Positions 45,289-53,646 of a DNA stretch of 64,000 bases are shown piece by piece (the first letter of the stretch is position 1; every line of letters starts with the position of its first letter). Source of the DNA: Pseudomonas jinjuensis (GTDB lineage: Bacteria > Pseudomonadota > Gammaproteobacteria > Pseudomonadales > Pseudomonadaceae); contig NZ_FNIJ01000001.1 of assembly GCF_900103845.1 (NCBI RefSeq), positions 181,659 to 245,658 on the forward strand, written 5' to 3'. Under the pieces are notes generated by a model. It saw only the letters and a list, made by a program, of their open reading frames with translations, ran no database searches and was not told the DNA's origin. Made by a program: the position numbers and the translations under genes.

Positions 45289-46496
45289 ACGCGCGCGGCG
45301 GTGACCGCGGCGGAGCCCCAGGTGGTGCGCCAGCGCTGCTTCACGCCCTGCAGGCCGAACCAGGCCACCACGCCGAGGCTGGCGAACAGCCAGAGGCCGA
45401 GCTGATAGTCGCCGGTGGCCTGCTTGATCGCGCCGAGTCCGGCGGTGAGGCAGAAGCCGCCGATGCCGCCGGCCATGCCGATCAGCCCGGTCATCACTCC
45501 GATGGTCTGGCGGAAACGCTGCGGCACGAGCTGGAACACCGCGCCGTTGCCCGCCCCCAGGCTGAGCATGGCGACCACGAACAGGGCGAGGGCGACGAAG
45601 GAGCTGGGCAGGTTGAAGCCGACGGCGGCGATGCATACCGACGCGACCGTGTACATCGCCAGCAGGCTGCGGATGCCGCCGATGCGGTCGGCCAGGGCGC
45701 CGCCGAGCGGGCGCATCAGGCTGCCGGCAAAGACGCAGGCGGCGGTGTAGTAGCCGGCCTTCACCGGGTCGAGGCCGTACTGGTCGTGGAAGTAGCCGGG
45801 CAGGGTACTGGCCAGCCCGAGGAAGCCGCCGAAGGTCACGCTGTAGAAGAACATGAACCACCAGCTGTCGAGATCGCCCAGCGCCTTCAGGTAGTCACGC
45901 AGCGACTTCGCCGGCGCGCGTTCGGGGGCATTGCGTGCGCAGAGGGCGAAGACCGCCAGGGCGAGCACCAGCGGAACCAGGGCGAAGCCGAACACGTTCT
46001 GCCAGCCGAATGCAGCTGCGATGGCCGGGGCGAACAGCGCGGCGAGCACGGTGCCGGAATTCCCCGCGCCGGCGATGCCCATGGCCTTGCCCTGGTGCTG
46101 CGGCGGATACCACTGCGACGCCAATGGCAGGGCGACGGCGAAGGAGGCGCCGGCCACGCCCAGCAGCACGCCGAGCAGGAGCGCCTGTTCGAGGCTGTGG
46201 ATGCCCAGCTGCCAGGCGCCGAACAGGGAGGCGATGACGATCACCTGGCCGAGCAATCCGGCGCTTTTCGGCGACCAGCGGTCCGCCAGCAGCCCCATCA
46301 GGAAGCGCAGCACCGCTCCGGAAAGGATCGGAGTGGCGACCATCAGGGCGCGTTCCTGGGTGGTCAGTTGCAGGTCGGCGGCTATCTGCACGGCCAGCGG
46401 GCCGAGCACGTACCAGACCATGAAGCTCAGGTCGAAATAGAGGAAGGCGGCGAACAGAGTCGGCGTGTGGCCGGCTTTCCAGAAGCTTGTATTCAT
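45285..46496 (-). CDS. nasA: Nitrate/nitrite MFS transporter (NarK/NasA type)
   Basis: A 403-residue transporter with about twelve helices. Signature segments are FDLSFMVWYVLG in helix 1, GLLADRWSPK after helix 2, the nitrate signature AGAGNSGTVLAALFAP in helix 5 and GGFLGLASTLP in helix 7. It would import nitrate for assimilation. The gene follows a 240-base leader with a sigma-54 promoter and ANTAR hairpins. P. aeruginosa has the same transporter before the kinase gene. Confidence 0.92.
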   Translation of the reverse strand: MNTSFWKAGHTPTLFAAFLYFDLSFMVWYVLGPLAVQIAADLQLTTQERALMVATPILSGAVLRFLMGLLADRWSPKSAGLLGQVIVIASLFGAWQLGIHSLEQALLLGVLLGVAGASFAVALPLASQWYPPQHQGKAMGIAGAGNSGTVLAALFAPAIAAAFGWQNVFGFALVPLVLALAVFALCARNAPERAPAKSLRDYLKALGDLDSWWFMFFYSVTFGGFLGLASTLPGYFHDQYGLDPVKAGYYTAACVFAGSLMRPLGGALADRIGGIRSLLAMYTVASVCIAAVGFNLPSSFVALALFVVAMLSLGAGNGAVFQLVPQRFRQTIGVMTGLIGMAGGIGGFCLTAGLGAIKQATGDYQLGLWLFASLGVVAWFGLQGVKQRWRTTWGSAAVTAARV

Positions 46497-46627
46497 CGAA
46501 CACCTCATCAGCAACGGTTGCATGCCCGCGTCGCTGCCCTCGCTGCATGCAGCGGGGCTGCGGGCTCCTGATTTCCCGCTGGACGGCTGCCAGGGCGCGT
46601 CCGGGCCCCAGCACCGGGGCCGAAACG

Positions 46628-46724
46628 AAAAGGCGCCGCTCCACTCCCGCCGGAACGGGGATGGAAGCGACGCCTTTGTCGTTGAGCTTGGGTAACCGCC
46701 GTTGATTACCACGCAGGGTGACCA
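46628..46724 (-). ncRNA. ANTAR-type antiterminator leader RNA upstream of nasA
   Basis: On the minus strand P1 is GGTAATC/GGTTACC (46710-46704, 46697-46691) with hexaloop AACGGC. P2 is CGAC/GTCG (46681-46678, 46671-46668) with hexaloop AAAGGC. Both loops carry A1 and G4, the residues read by ANTAR proteins. Overlapping P2 is a terminator hairpin in which AAAGGCG (46677-46671) pairs with CGCCTTT ending at 46629, extended by about seven more pairs and followed by CTTTTC. The arrangement is the standard two-hairpin antitermination switch; NasT is encoded 2 kb away. Confidence 0.75.
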
Positions 46725-46739
46725 GCAATTGCCGGGCCA
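46724..46739 (-). promoter_or_regulatory. Sigma-54 promoter of the nasA leader
   Basis: TGGCCCGGCAATTGCT on the minus strand matches the -24/-12 consensus (TGGC-N8-TTGCT), with correct spacing. It is about 14 bases upstream of the P1 hairpin and implies NtrC-type activation under nitrogen limitation. Confidence 0.75.
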
Positions 46740-46845
46740 GTTTCGCCGTTGCCGGTGATTCTGCGGGTTTCGCTAGGGATGAGGGATGCGGCCTGGGCCA
46801 TTACGGGGCGCGGGGTGGCTCCGGCGCGCCCGCGTGGGGCATGGC

Positions 46846-47295
46846 TCAGGCCAGCCAGTTGGCCTGCGCAGGAATGGCCTTGCGGACTTCCTCGGGAATG
46901 GGCACGACTTTCCTTGCCCGGTAGTCGAAGAACACGAAACCGGTCTTGGCCATGGCGATGAGCTTGCCATCCTCGATGCGGGTGACGCGGAAGACGATGT
47001 CGCCGCCGTACTTGTTGAGATCCATCATGCCCATGTCGAAGCGCAGCTTGTCGCGGGCGAAGGCTTCGGCGCGGTAGGTGGTGGCCAGGTCGGTGGCTAC
47101 GTAGCCGATGCCGTTGGCGTCGACGCCTTCGGTGATGTGGCACTCGTAGAGGAAGCGCGCCCGGGCTTCGGAAATCATCGAGATCATGGCGTCGTTGCCG
47201 AGATGGCCGCCGCCGTTGATGTCGGTGGTGCGGACGGTCAGCACGGTGTGATAGCAGTACAGATGTTCGGGAAATTCCAGGGTCAGGCGGGCCAC
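46846..47295 (-). CDS. Acyl-CoA thioesterase, 4-hydroxybenzoyl-CoA thioesterase (hotdog) family
   Basis: A 149-residue hotdog-fold protein. TDINGGGHLGNDAM carries the Asp/Asn and Gly-rich active-site helix of 4HBT thioesterases, followed by FLYECH and KTGFVFFDYRARKV. It would hydrolyse an acyl-CoA; the substrate is unknown. The gene stands alone between the nasA leader and the membrane protein gene, and a cluster of TCGGAT motifs lies upstream of it. Confidence 0.82.
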   Translation of the reverse strand: MARLTLEFPEHLYCYHTVLTVRTTDINGGGHLGNDAMISMISEARARFLYECHITEGVDANGIGYVATDLATTYRAEAFARDKLRFDMGMMDLNKYGGDIVFRVTRIEDGKLIAMAKTGFVFFDYRARKVVPIPEEVRKAIPAQANWLA

Positions 47296-47551
47296 GATGT
47301 TCCTCGGCGAGGGTGTCTGGGTGTGACCTGGATTCTAGTGGGTAATGGCGGGGGAGAGGATCATCCGAATGGACTGTATTTCGGATGGATGCTTTTTTAA
47401 GGATTATCCGAAGTATTTCCGGTGGGGTTCTTATATTGCATCTAGATGCAGGATAGATATTCGATCTTGCGGTTCGATGTAACTATCGGATAACCAGCAT
47501 GCGGATCTTATATATGAGTGGGGTAGCCGGGCGTCCCTGCCCGGTCATTAT
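47296..47551. other. A+T-rich region with repeated TCGGAT/ATCCGA half-sites
   Basis: Inside this 256-base gap are CATCCGA (47362) and TCGGATG (47381), forming a perfect 7-base inverted repeat. TTATCCGA (47404) and TCGGATAA (47486) form an 8-base pair. The region has an unusually high A+T content (for example GATTATCCGAAG, TATATATGAG) and lies upstream of the thioesterase gene. Near its end CCGGGC/GCCCGG (47527-47544) makes a hairpin downstream of the membrane gene. The function is not established. Confidence 0.4.
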
Positions 47552-48199
47552 TCAGCATGCGGCCAGTTGCGCGCCTGCCATCTGGTTTTCCGCTTTCTGG
47601 CTTGCCCACTTCACCAGCAGCGTCATCGTGACGAAGCCAAGGGCGATGATGAGCGGATAGGCGAACATGATCTCGCCGAGCGAATACTTCCAGTTCAGCG
47701 GGCGGGCGATGCCCAGCATGGCCGCGTAGAACCAGGACACTCCCGAAACCACGCCCGAGAATACCGTAAGGGTCCGGGTATTGACCTCCAGCTTCAGCAG
47801 CGAGCCGGCCTTGCTCATGGCGGGCATGACGAGGCTGTGCAGCAGGAAGCCGTTGATGGTCAGCAACACCACGATGAGGATCTTTGCCTGAAGCTTCGGG
47901 TTGAGGAAATATTCGGAACCCTTGACCAGATAATCCAGCGAGATGATGCCGATGCCGGTAGCCCAGAGCACCGCAAGGGCGAGCAATACCGTTTTCTTCA
48001 GGGAATCGAGATGGTTCTTGTCGTCATGGGAGTTGTTATCGCCACGGACAAGTTGCTTGATCATTGCCAGGTCGCTGGTCAGGACCAGGCCGATCGCCAC
48101 GCAGCAGGCGATCAGGTGGGCATAAACGATGCCCATGCGAATCAGTTCCATGGTTGCTTCCTGCTTGAGCAGCGAAGTCATTAGGTGATGCAGCTCCAT
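47552..48199 (-). CDS. Integral membrane protein of unknown function
   Basis: A 215-residue membrane protein with about five hydrophobic segments (AHLIACCVAIGLVL, TVLLALAVLWATGIGII, ILIVVLLTINGFLL and two near the end), and a short basic/acidic loop near RGDNNSHDDKN. The start at 48199 (MELHHLMT) was chosen because AAGAGGTAACCCCC precedes it. Its codon use is somewhat less G+C-rich than that of its neighbours. No family was recognised with confidence. It has no clear link to the nitrate genes on either side. Confidence 0.65.
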   Translation of the reverse strand: MELHHLMTSLLKQEATMELIRMGIVYAHLIACCVAIGLVLTSDLAMIKQLVRGDNNSHDDKNHLDSLKKTVLLALAVLWATGIGIISLDYLVKGSEYFLNPKLQAKILIVVLLTINGFLLHSLVMPAMSKAGSLLKLEVNTRTLTVFSGVVSGVSWFYAAMLGIARPLNWKYSLGEIMFAYPLIIALGFVTMTLLVKWASQKAENQMAGAQLAAC

Positions 48200-48673
48200 G
48201 GGGGTTACCTCTTGTTTTACAAATAAGTTGGTGTGCGATGCAGTGGGCACCAATTAATGTAATTTTTTCGCTTGATAGTTTTTCTAGTTCAGACTGGGTT
48301 CACGCTGCTTCATGTGAATCGTTCCTCATATGTTCAAACGCCAACCTCTTTTTTCAGGGAAAAAGAGGCCCCCGGTGCACATCAGGATGTGCAGCTCCAG
48401 ATTTCGAATAGTTATGTGCGTGGCTGATCAGGGCTGGGTAGTGGGTAGATCAGCGCAGGCATCAATCTGAGTGCCGGCTGGCTGGATTGTTCAAAAATCG
48501 AGCAAAATGCCCGACGGACGGCAGCTCCGGCAGGGCAGCTCCAAGTCCATGAAAAACCAAGCAAACCTTGCCGGACGGCGGTTTCAGCCAGTTCGCCGGG
48601 AAGTTTCCTGGTTTCGCTGAAAATGGCGTCAATGGGCTGCCTGATCGGCGTCGTACGCCGACGAACGGTGTCT
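48200..48673. other. Long intergenic gap with two adjacent hairpins
   Basis: This 474-base gap lies between the membrane gene's start and the nasT stop. It contains CCTCTTTTT/AAAAAGAGG (48345-48368) and, eight bases on, TGCACAT/ATGTGCA (48376-48393). The first could end transcription on either strand; the second is a compact palindrome that could be an operator. Further out, TTCAC/GTGAA (about 48299-48318) is a weak repeat. No coding frame was supported. Confidence 0.4.
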
Positions 48674-49252
48674 TCAGTTTCCGAGCATTTCGTGCATGGC
48701 GATGACCTGCTCGGCAACCTGGATGAGCTTCTGCTGCCGGCTCATCGCCTGGCGCCGCATCAGGGTGTAGGCGTTTTCTTCCGTGCAGCCTTTCATCTTC
48801 ATGAGCAGGCCCTTGGCCAGTTCGATGCGCTTGCGCTCGGCGAGCTGCTGGTCGCGGGCATGCAGTTGCGCGCGCAGTGCCTGGTCGCTTTCGAAGCGGG
48901 CCATGGCGACCTCCAGGATGGGGCGCAGGCGGTCGGTCTGGATGCCTTCGACGATATAGGCGCTGACCCCGGAGCGGATGGCCTGGCGCATCACCTGCGG
49001 GTCGTGTTCGTCGGTGAACATGACGACCGGGCGGGGCTGGTCGCGGGAGACCAGGACGACCTGCTCCAGCACGTCGCGGCCGGGGGAATCGGTGTCGATG
49101 AGGATCACGTCCGGACGCAGCGCCTCGACCCGCTGCGGCAGGTCGGCGGTCAGCCCGGATTCGTCGACGACATCGAAACCGGCCTCCACCAGCGCGCTCT
49201 TCAGGCGGCCGACTTTCTTCGGGGTGTCGTTGATCAGCAGGATACGCAGCAT
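48674..49252 (-). CDS. nasT: ANTAR response-regulator antiterminator NasT
   Basis: A 192-residue protein with an N-terminal receiver-like domain (about 1-120: LRILLINDTPK, VILIDTDSPGRD) and a C-terminal ANTAR RNA-binding domain (about 130-190: ERKRIELAKGLLMKMKGCTEENAYTLMRRQAMS). NasT binds two-hairpin leader RNAs and allows transcription to continue; NasS holds it inactive without nitrate. The canonical phospho-acceptor environment is atypical, as in other NasT proteins. It follows nasS by 20 bases. Confidence 0.93.
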   Translation of the reverse strand: MLRILLINDTPKKVGRLKSALVEAGFDVVDESGLTADLPQRVEALRPDVILIDTDSPGRDVLEQVVLVSRDQPRPVVMFTDEHDPQVMRQAIRSGVSAYIVEGIQTDRLRPILEVAMARFESDQALRAQLHARDQQLAERKRIELAKGLLMKMKGCTEENAYTLMRRQAMSRQQKLIQVAEQVIAMHEMLGN

Positions 49253-49272
49253 GGGACGCCTCGCGTGGCGAT

Positions 49273-50475
49273 TCAGAGGGCGGAGGGCAGGGCGTGCAGC
49301 GGGAAGCCGCGGGCGTAGCCGGCAGGGTCGCTGCCGTCCCAGATGCGCCCATCGATCAGCCTGGAGCTGCGTGATTCGCCGTCCGGCACGGGGATGCCCA
49401 GGGCGCCGGCCGCTTCGCGGTACAGCGCCAGCTGCTGCACCTGGCGGGCGACGCCCGGATAGTCCGGATCGTCGCGCAGCAGGCCCCAGCGGCGGAACTG
49501 GGTCATGAACCACATGCCGTCCGACAGCCAGGGCATGTTGGCCTGGCCGTCGGCGAAGAAGCGCAGCGGATGGGCGTCCTGCCAGGCGTGGCCGAGGCCG
49601 TCCTGGTAGCGGCCGAGCAGGCGTGGCTCGATGCTGGACAGCGGTGCGTCGACGTACTCGGCGCTGCTCAGCAGGCGCGCCACGCCGCGCTGGTTGTCCT
49701 CGCTGGCCTCGATGAAGCGGCTCGCTTCGAGGATGCTCATGACCAGCGCGCGGGCGGTGTTGGGGTATCGCTCGACGAAGGCGCGGGTGGTGCCGAGCAC
49801 CTTCTCCGGATGGTCCGGCCAGATCGTCTGGCTGGTGGCCAGGGTGAAGCCCATGTCCTGCTCGATCGCCAGCGCGCCCCAGGGGCCGCCTGCGCAGAAA
49901 CCGTCGATCCGCCCCGCGCGCAGGTGGGCGACCATCTGCGACGGCGGCACCACCAGGGTGTCGACGTCGCGCAGCGGGTGGATGCCGTGGCTGGCCAGCC
50001 AGTAGTAGAGCCAGAGCGCGTGGGTGCCGGTGGGGAAGGTGTGGGCGAAGGTCAGGCGTGCACCGTCATGGAGCACGTGGCGCTGCAATGCTTCGGCGCT
50101 GGTCACGCCGTCGCGCATCAGCGGGGCGGAGAGGTTGATCGCCTGGCCGTTCTGGCAGAGGCCCATGAGCACGGCCATGTCGGTGGCCGGTGCGCCGCCG
50201 ATGCCCAGCTGGATGCCGTAGATCAGCCCGTAGAGGCCCTGTGCGGCGTCCAGCTCGCCGCTGAGCAGGCGATCGCGCAGATTGGCCCAGGACGCCTGCC
50301 GGCGCAGGTTGAGGGTCAGTCCGTAAGGCTGGGCGAAACCCTGGGTGGCGGCGACCACCAGGGATGCGCTGTCGGTCAGGGCCATGAAGCCCAGGTTCAG
50401 CGCGCTCTTCTCCGGAGCGTCGGAGCCGGCCACCCAGGCCAGGACGTCCGGACGATTGCTGGTGTTGTCGGTCAT
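49273..50475 (-). CDS. nasS: NasS nitrate sensor (ABC substrate-binding-like)
   Basis: A 400-residue cytoplasmic protein related to NrtA-type nitrate-binding proteins, without a signal peptide: LNLGFMALTDSASLVVA, HTFPTGTHALWLYYWLA and GRIDGFCAGGPWGA. NasS binds nitrate and controls NasT. The start at 50475 (MTDNTSNR) was chosen over a longer frame that translates the leader. It is transcribed with nasT from a leader with a sigma-54 promoter. Confidence 0.92.
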   Translation of the reverse strand: MTDNTSNRPDVLAWVAGSDAPEKSALNLGFMALTDSASLVVAATQGFAQPYGLTLNLRRQASWANLRDRLLSGELDAAQGLYGLIYGIQLGIGGAPATDMAVLMGLCQNGQAINLSAPLMRDGVTSAEALQRHVLHDGARLTFAHTFPTGTHALWLYYWLASHGIHPLRDVDTLVVPPSQMVAHLRAGRIDGFCAGGPWGALAIEQDMGFTLATSQTIWPDHPEKVLGTTRAFVERYPNTARALVMSILEASRFIEASEDNQRGVARLLSSAEYVDAPLSSIEPRLLGRYQDGLGHAWQDAHPLRFFADGQANMPWLSDGMWFMTQFRRWGLLRDDPDYPGVARQVQQLALYREAAGALGIPVPDGESRSSRLIDGRIWDGSDPAGYARGFPLHALPSAL

Positions 50476-50491
50476 TGCCACCCTCTGAACG

Positions 50492-50583
50492 AAAAGGCGC
50501 CGCTTCACCCGCGATCGCTGCGGGCGGAGGCGACGCCGCTGTATGCCGCGGCCCTGCGTCGGGCTGCCTGTTGCCAGTGCAAA
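50492..50583 (-). ncRNA. Attenuator-type leader of nasS, degenerate ANTAR motif
   Basis: Downstream of a sigma-54 promoter, GGCG (50537-50534) pairs with CGCC ending at 50496 in an extended imperfect stem followed by TTTT, resembling the nasA terminator (AAGCGGCGCCTTTTCG is shared). A P1-like hairpin GCCC/GGGC has loop GACGCA (G4 but not A1). A P2-like AGCGGC loop (A1 and G4) is closed by only two pairs. The leader may be a decayed NasT target or a simple attenuator. Confidence 0.5.
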
Positions 50584-50599
50584 AGCAAGCGCTATGCCA
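50584..50599 (-). promoter_or_regulatory. Sigma-54 promoter of nasS-nasT
   Basis: TGGCATAGCGCTTGCT on the minus strand fits the -24/-12 consensus (TGGCA-N6-TTGCT). It is the third such promoter in the nitrate region. Confidence 0.68.
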
Positions 50600-50622
50600 G
50601 GCGGGGAGGGTAGTGCGGAAAA

Positions 50623-50654
50623 GAAGAAGCCCCGCACTATGGCGGGGCTTCTTC
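50623..50654 (-). terminator. Rho-independent terminator of acnB
   Basis: GAAGAAGCCCCGC (50623-50635) and GCGGGGCTTCTTC (50642-50654) form a perfect 13-pair stem with a six-base loop, and on the minus strand TTTT follows. It lies 14 bases beyond the acnB stop and just upstream of the nasS promoter. Confidence 0.9.
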
Positions 50655-50668
50655 ATTGCCGATGAGGC

Positions 50669-53269
50669 TTAGGCTTGAACGACCGGGATCTTGGCGTTCG
50701 CAGCGGCTTCCTTGTACTCGGCGATCTGGTCGAAGCTCAGGTAGCGATAGATGTCGGCAGACATGCTGTCGATGTTCTTCGCGTACTCCATGTACTCCTC
50801 GACGCTCGGCAGCTTGCCGAGGATCGAAGCGACCGCAGCCAGTTCGGCGGAGGCCAGGTACACGTTGGTCGAGTCGCCCAGACGGTTCGGGAAGTTACGG
50901 GTCGAGGTGGACACCACGGTGGCGCCGGTCTGGACGCGAGCCTGGTTACCCATGCACAGCGAGCAGCCCGGCATTTCCATGCGGGCGCCAGCGCGGCCGT
51001 AGATGCCGTAGTAGCCTTCCTCGGTCAGCTGGTGCTGGTCCATCTTGGTCGGCGGAGCCAGCCACAGACGGGTCGGGATACCGCCCTTGACCTTCTCCAG
51101 CAGCTTGCCGGCAGCGCGGAAGTGGCCGATGTTGGTCATGCACGAACCGATGAACACTTCGTCGATCTTGTCGCCGGCGACGGCGGACAGCGGACGGGCA
51201 TCGTCCGGATCGTTCGGGGCGCAGAGGATCGGCTCGTTCACTTCGGCCAGATCGATCTCGATCACGGCGGCGTATTCGGCGTCCTTGTCCGCTTCCATCA
51301 GCTGCGGGTTGGCCAGCCATGCTTCCATGGCCTGGGCGCGACGCTCCAGGGTGCGGGCATCGCCGTAGCCTTCGCCGATCATCCAGCGCAGCAGGGTGAT
51401 GTTGGACTTCAGGTACTCGGCGATGGCCTCTTCCGGCAGCTTGATGGTGCAGCCGGCGGCGGAACGCTCTGCGGAGGCGTCGGACAGCTCGAAGGCTTGC
51501 TCGACGGTCAGGCCGTTCAGGCCTTCGATCTCGAGGATGCGGCCGGAGAAGATGTTCTTCTTGCCCTTCTTCTCGACGGTCAGCAGGCCGGCCTTGATGG
51601 CGTAGTAGGGGATCGCATGGACCAGGTCACGCAGGGTGATGCCCGGCTGCATTTCGCCCTTGAAGCGCACCAGAACGGATTCCGGCATGTCCAGCGGCAT
51701 TACGCCGGTGGCGGCAGCGAAGGCTACCAGGCCGGAACCGGCCGGGAAGGAGATGCCGATCGGGAAGCGGGTGTGCGAATCGCCGCCGGTGCCGACGGTG
51801 TCGGGCAGCAGCATGCGGTTCAGCCAGCTGTGGATGATGCCGTCGCCCGGACGCAGGGATACGCCACCGCGGGTCATCATGAAGTCAGGCAGGGTGTGGT
51901 GGGTGTTGACGTCGATCGGCTTCGGATAGGCCGCGGTGTGGCAGAAGGACTGCATCACCAGGTCGGCGGAGAAGCCCAGGCAGGCCAGGTCCTTCAGCTC
52001 GTCGCGAGTCATCGGGCCGGTGGTGTCCTGGGAGCCGACGGTGGTCATCTTCGGCTCGCAGTAGGTGCCCGGACGGATACCTTCGACGCCGCAGGCCTTG
52101 CCGACCATCTTCTGCGCCAGGCTGTAGCCCTTGCCGCTGTCGGCAGGCTGTTCCGGCTTGGCGAACAGGTCGGATGCGCCCAGACCCAGCTCGGTACGGG
52201 CCTTCTCGGTCAGGCCACGGCCGATGATCAGCGGGATACGGCCGCCAGCGCGGACTTCGTCGAGCAGCACCGGGGTCTTCAGTTCGAAGGTGGTGAGGAC
52301 TTCGTCGGTGCCGTGCTTGCAGACCTTGCCAGCGTACGGGTAGACGTCGATGACGTCGCCCATGTTCATGTTGGCGACGTCGAACTCGATCGGCAGGGCG
52401 CCGGCGTCTTCCATGGTGTTGTAGAAGATCGGGGCGATCTTGTTGCCGAAGCAGAAGCCGCCTGCGCGCTTGTTCGGCACGTAGGGGATGTCGTCGCCGA
52501 AGAACCACAGCACCGAGTTGGTGGCGGACTTGCGGGAGGAGCCGGTACCGACCACGTCACCGACGTAGGCAACCGGGAAGCCCTTGGCGAGAACCGCTTC
52601 GATCTGCTTCAGCGGGCCCTTGACGCCCGGCTCGACCGGCTCGATGCCGTCGCGGGCCATCTTCAGCATGGCCAGCGCGTGCAGCGGGATGTCGGGACGC
52701 GACCAGGCATCCGGAGCCGGGGACAGGTCGTCGGTGTTGGTTTCGCCCGGGACCTTGAACACGGTCAGGGAGATCTTCTCGGCCAGGGCCGGCTTGGATT
52801 TGAACCACTCGCCGTCAGCCCAGGACTGCAGCACGGCCTGGGCCGCGGCATTGCCCTTCTTGGCGCGCTCGGCGACGTCGTGGAAGGCGTCGAACATCAG
52901 CAGGGTGTGCTTCAGCTGCTCGGCGGCGGCGTTGGCCAGCTCGGCGCTGTCCAGCAGTTCGACCAGGGTGGCGATGTTGTAGCCGCCCTGCATGGTGCCC
53001 AGCAGCTCGATGGCGCGGGCCTTGTCGATCAGCGGGGAAGTGGTTTCGCCCTTGGCGATGGCGGAGAGGAAGCCGGCCTTGACGTAGGCTGCTTCGTCCA
53101 CGCCCGGCGGAACGCGATTGGTGATCAGGTCCAGAAGGAACTGCTCTTCGCCGGCCGGCGGGTTCTTCAGCAGTTCGACCAGGCCTGCGGTTTGCTCGGC
53201 GTTCAGCGGCTGGGGTACGACACCCAGGGCAGCACGCTCTTCTACGTGTTTGCGGTAGGCTTCAAGCAC
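50669..53269 (-). CDS. acnB: Bifunctional aconitate hydratase 2/2-methylisocitrate dehydratase
   Basis: An 866-residue enzyme of the TCA cycle (citrate to isocitrate). The HEAT-like domain at the N terminus and swivel domain precede the catalytic core with the 4Fe-4S cysteines in FIGSCMTN and CSLCMGNQ and with [16 protein letters not shown]. The GTG start at 53269 with GAGGGAAATACT upstream fits the conserved N terminus ([12 protein letters not shown]); the 29 extra in-frame residues are not conserved. When its cluster is lost AcnB can bind mRNA, a general property of the family. Confidence 0.93.
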   Translation of the reverse strand: MLEAYRKHVEERAALGVVPQPLNAEQTAGLVELLKNPPAGEEQFLLDLITNRVPPGVDEAAYVKAGFLSAIAKGETTSPLIDKARAIELLGTMQGGYNIATLVELLDSAELANAAAEQLKHTLLMFDAFHDVAERAKKGNAAAQAVLQSWADGEWFKSKPALAEKISLTVFKVPGETNTDDLSPAPDAWSRPDIPLHALAMLKMARDGIEPVEPGVKGPLKQIEAVLAKGFPVAYVGDVVGTGSSRKSATNSVLWFFGDDIPYVPNKRAGGFCFGNKIAPIFYNTMEDAGALPIEFDVANMNMGDVIDVYPYAGKVCKHGTDEVLTTFELKTPVLLDEVRAGGRIPLIIGRGLTEKARTELGLGASDLFAKPEQPADSGKGYSLAQKMVGKACGVEGIRPGTYCEPKMTTVGSQDTTGPMTRDELKDLACLGFSADLVMQSFCHTAAYPKPIDVNTHHTLPDFMMTRGGVSLRPGDGIIHSWLNRMLLPDTVGTGGDSHTRFPIGISFPAGSGLVAFAAATGVMPLDMPESVLVRFKGEMQPGITLRDLVHAIPYYAIKAGLLTVEKKGKKNIFSGRILEIEGLNGLTVEQAFELSDASAERSAAGCTIKLPEEAIAEYLKSNITLLRWMIGEGYGDARTLERRAQAMEAWLANPQLMEADKDAEYAAVIEIDLAEVNEPILCAPNDPDDARPLSAVAGDKIDEVFIGSCMTNIGHFRAAGKLLEKVKGGIPTRLWLAPPTKMDQHQLTEEGYYGIYGRAGARMEMPGCSLCMGNQARVQTGATVVSTSTRNFPNRLGDSTNVYLASAELAAVASILGKLPSVEEYMEYAKNIDSMSADIYRYLSFDQIAEYKEAAANAKIPVVQA

Positions 53270-53646
53270 AGTATTTCCCTCATCAGTGGTCCCGGAGGAC
53301 GCGTATCCAGGAGGTCTCACCGATCCATTCGTCAGGCATGGTGGACGGTAATCCACGGACCTACGACGGCACCGGCGGCCTCCAGACAGAAGCTGTTTTC
53401 AAAGTTTTACGCCGGAAGGCCAGGGACGAGAGTGGGTGGGCGCTCGAGGGAAGTGCCCACACCATGCGGCTGCCGGTATCTGTGCTCGTGACGCTTTGAA
53501 AACAGCTTCGAACGGACAATGGCGCCAAAAAGGCGGGCTGATTCTAAAGGAAATCCGCCCCGAAGGTAAGCCGATTCGCTTACTGCTAAAGGATGATCTT
53601 GCCTGGGCAAAGGGCTAAGATGCCATTTTTTCTTCCCTTGGTCGGC
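53270..53646. other. Divergent intergenic region of acnB with a structured inverted-repeat element
   Basis: This 377-base gap between divergent genes contains a perfect 16-base inverted repeat (GAAGCTGTTTTCAAAG at 53389-53404, complement at 53494-53509). Within the 89-base interior is GTGGGC/GCCCAC (about 53438-53462). The acnB and DUF1289 promoters must also lie here; a CTTGCC/TAAGAT pair near 53600-53630 could serve the latter. Whether the repeat is a MITE-like remnant or an RNA element is not known. Confidence 0.5.
53389..53509. repeat. 121-base element with 16-base terminal inverted repeats
   Basis: Perfect complementary 16-base ends, an internal GTGGGC/GCCCAC stem and an ACGAG/CTCGT pair suggest a folded, MITE-like or RNA element. 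No target-site duplication is seen. Confidence 0.6.

Noticed and set aside
48412-48717. A 101-codon minus-strand frame in the gap next to nasT
   Set aside because: Overlaps the nasT 3' end in another frame, has no ribosome-binding site and no recognisable domain.
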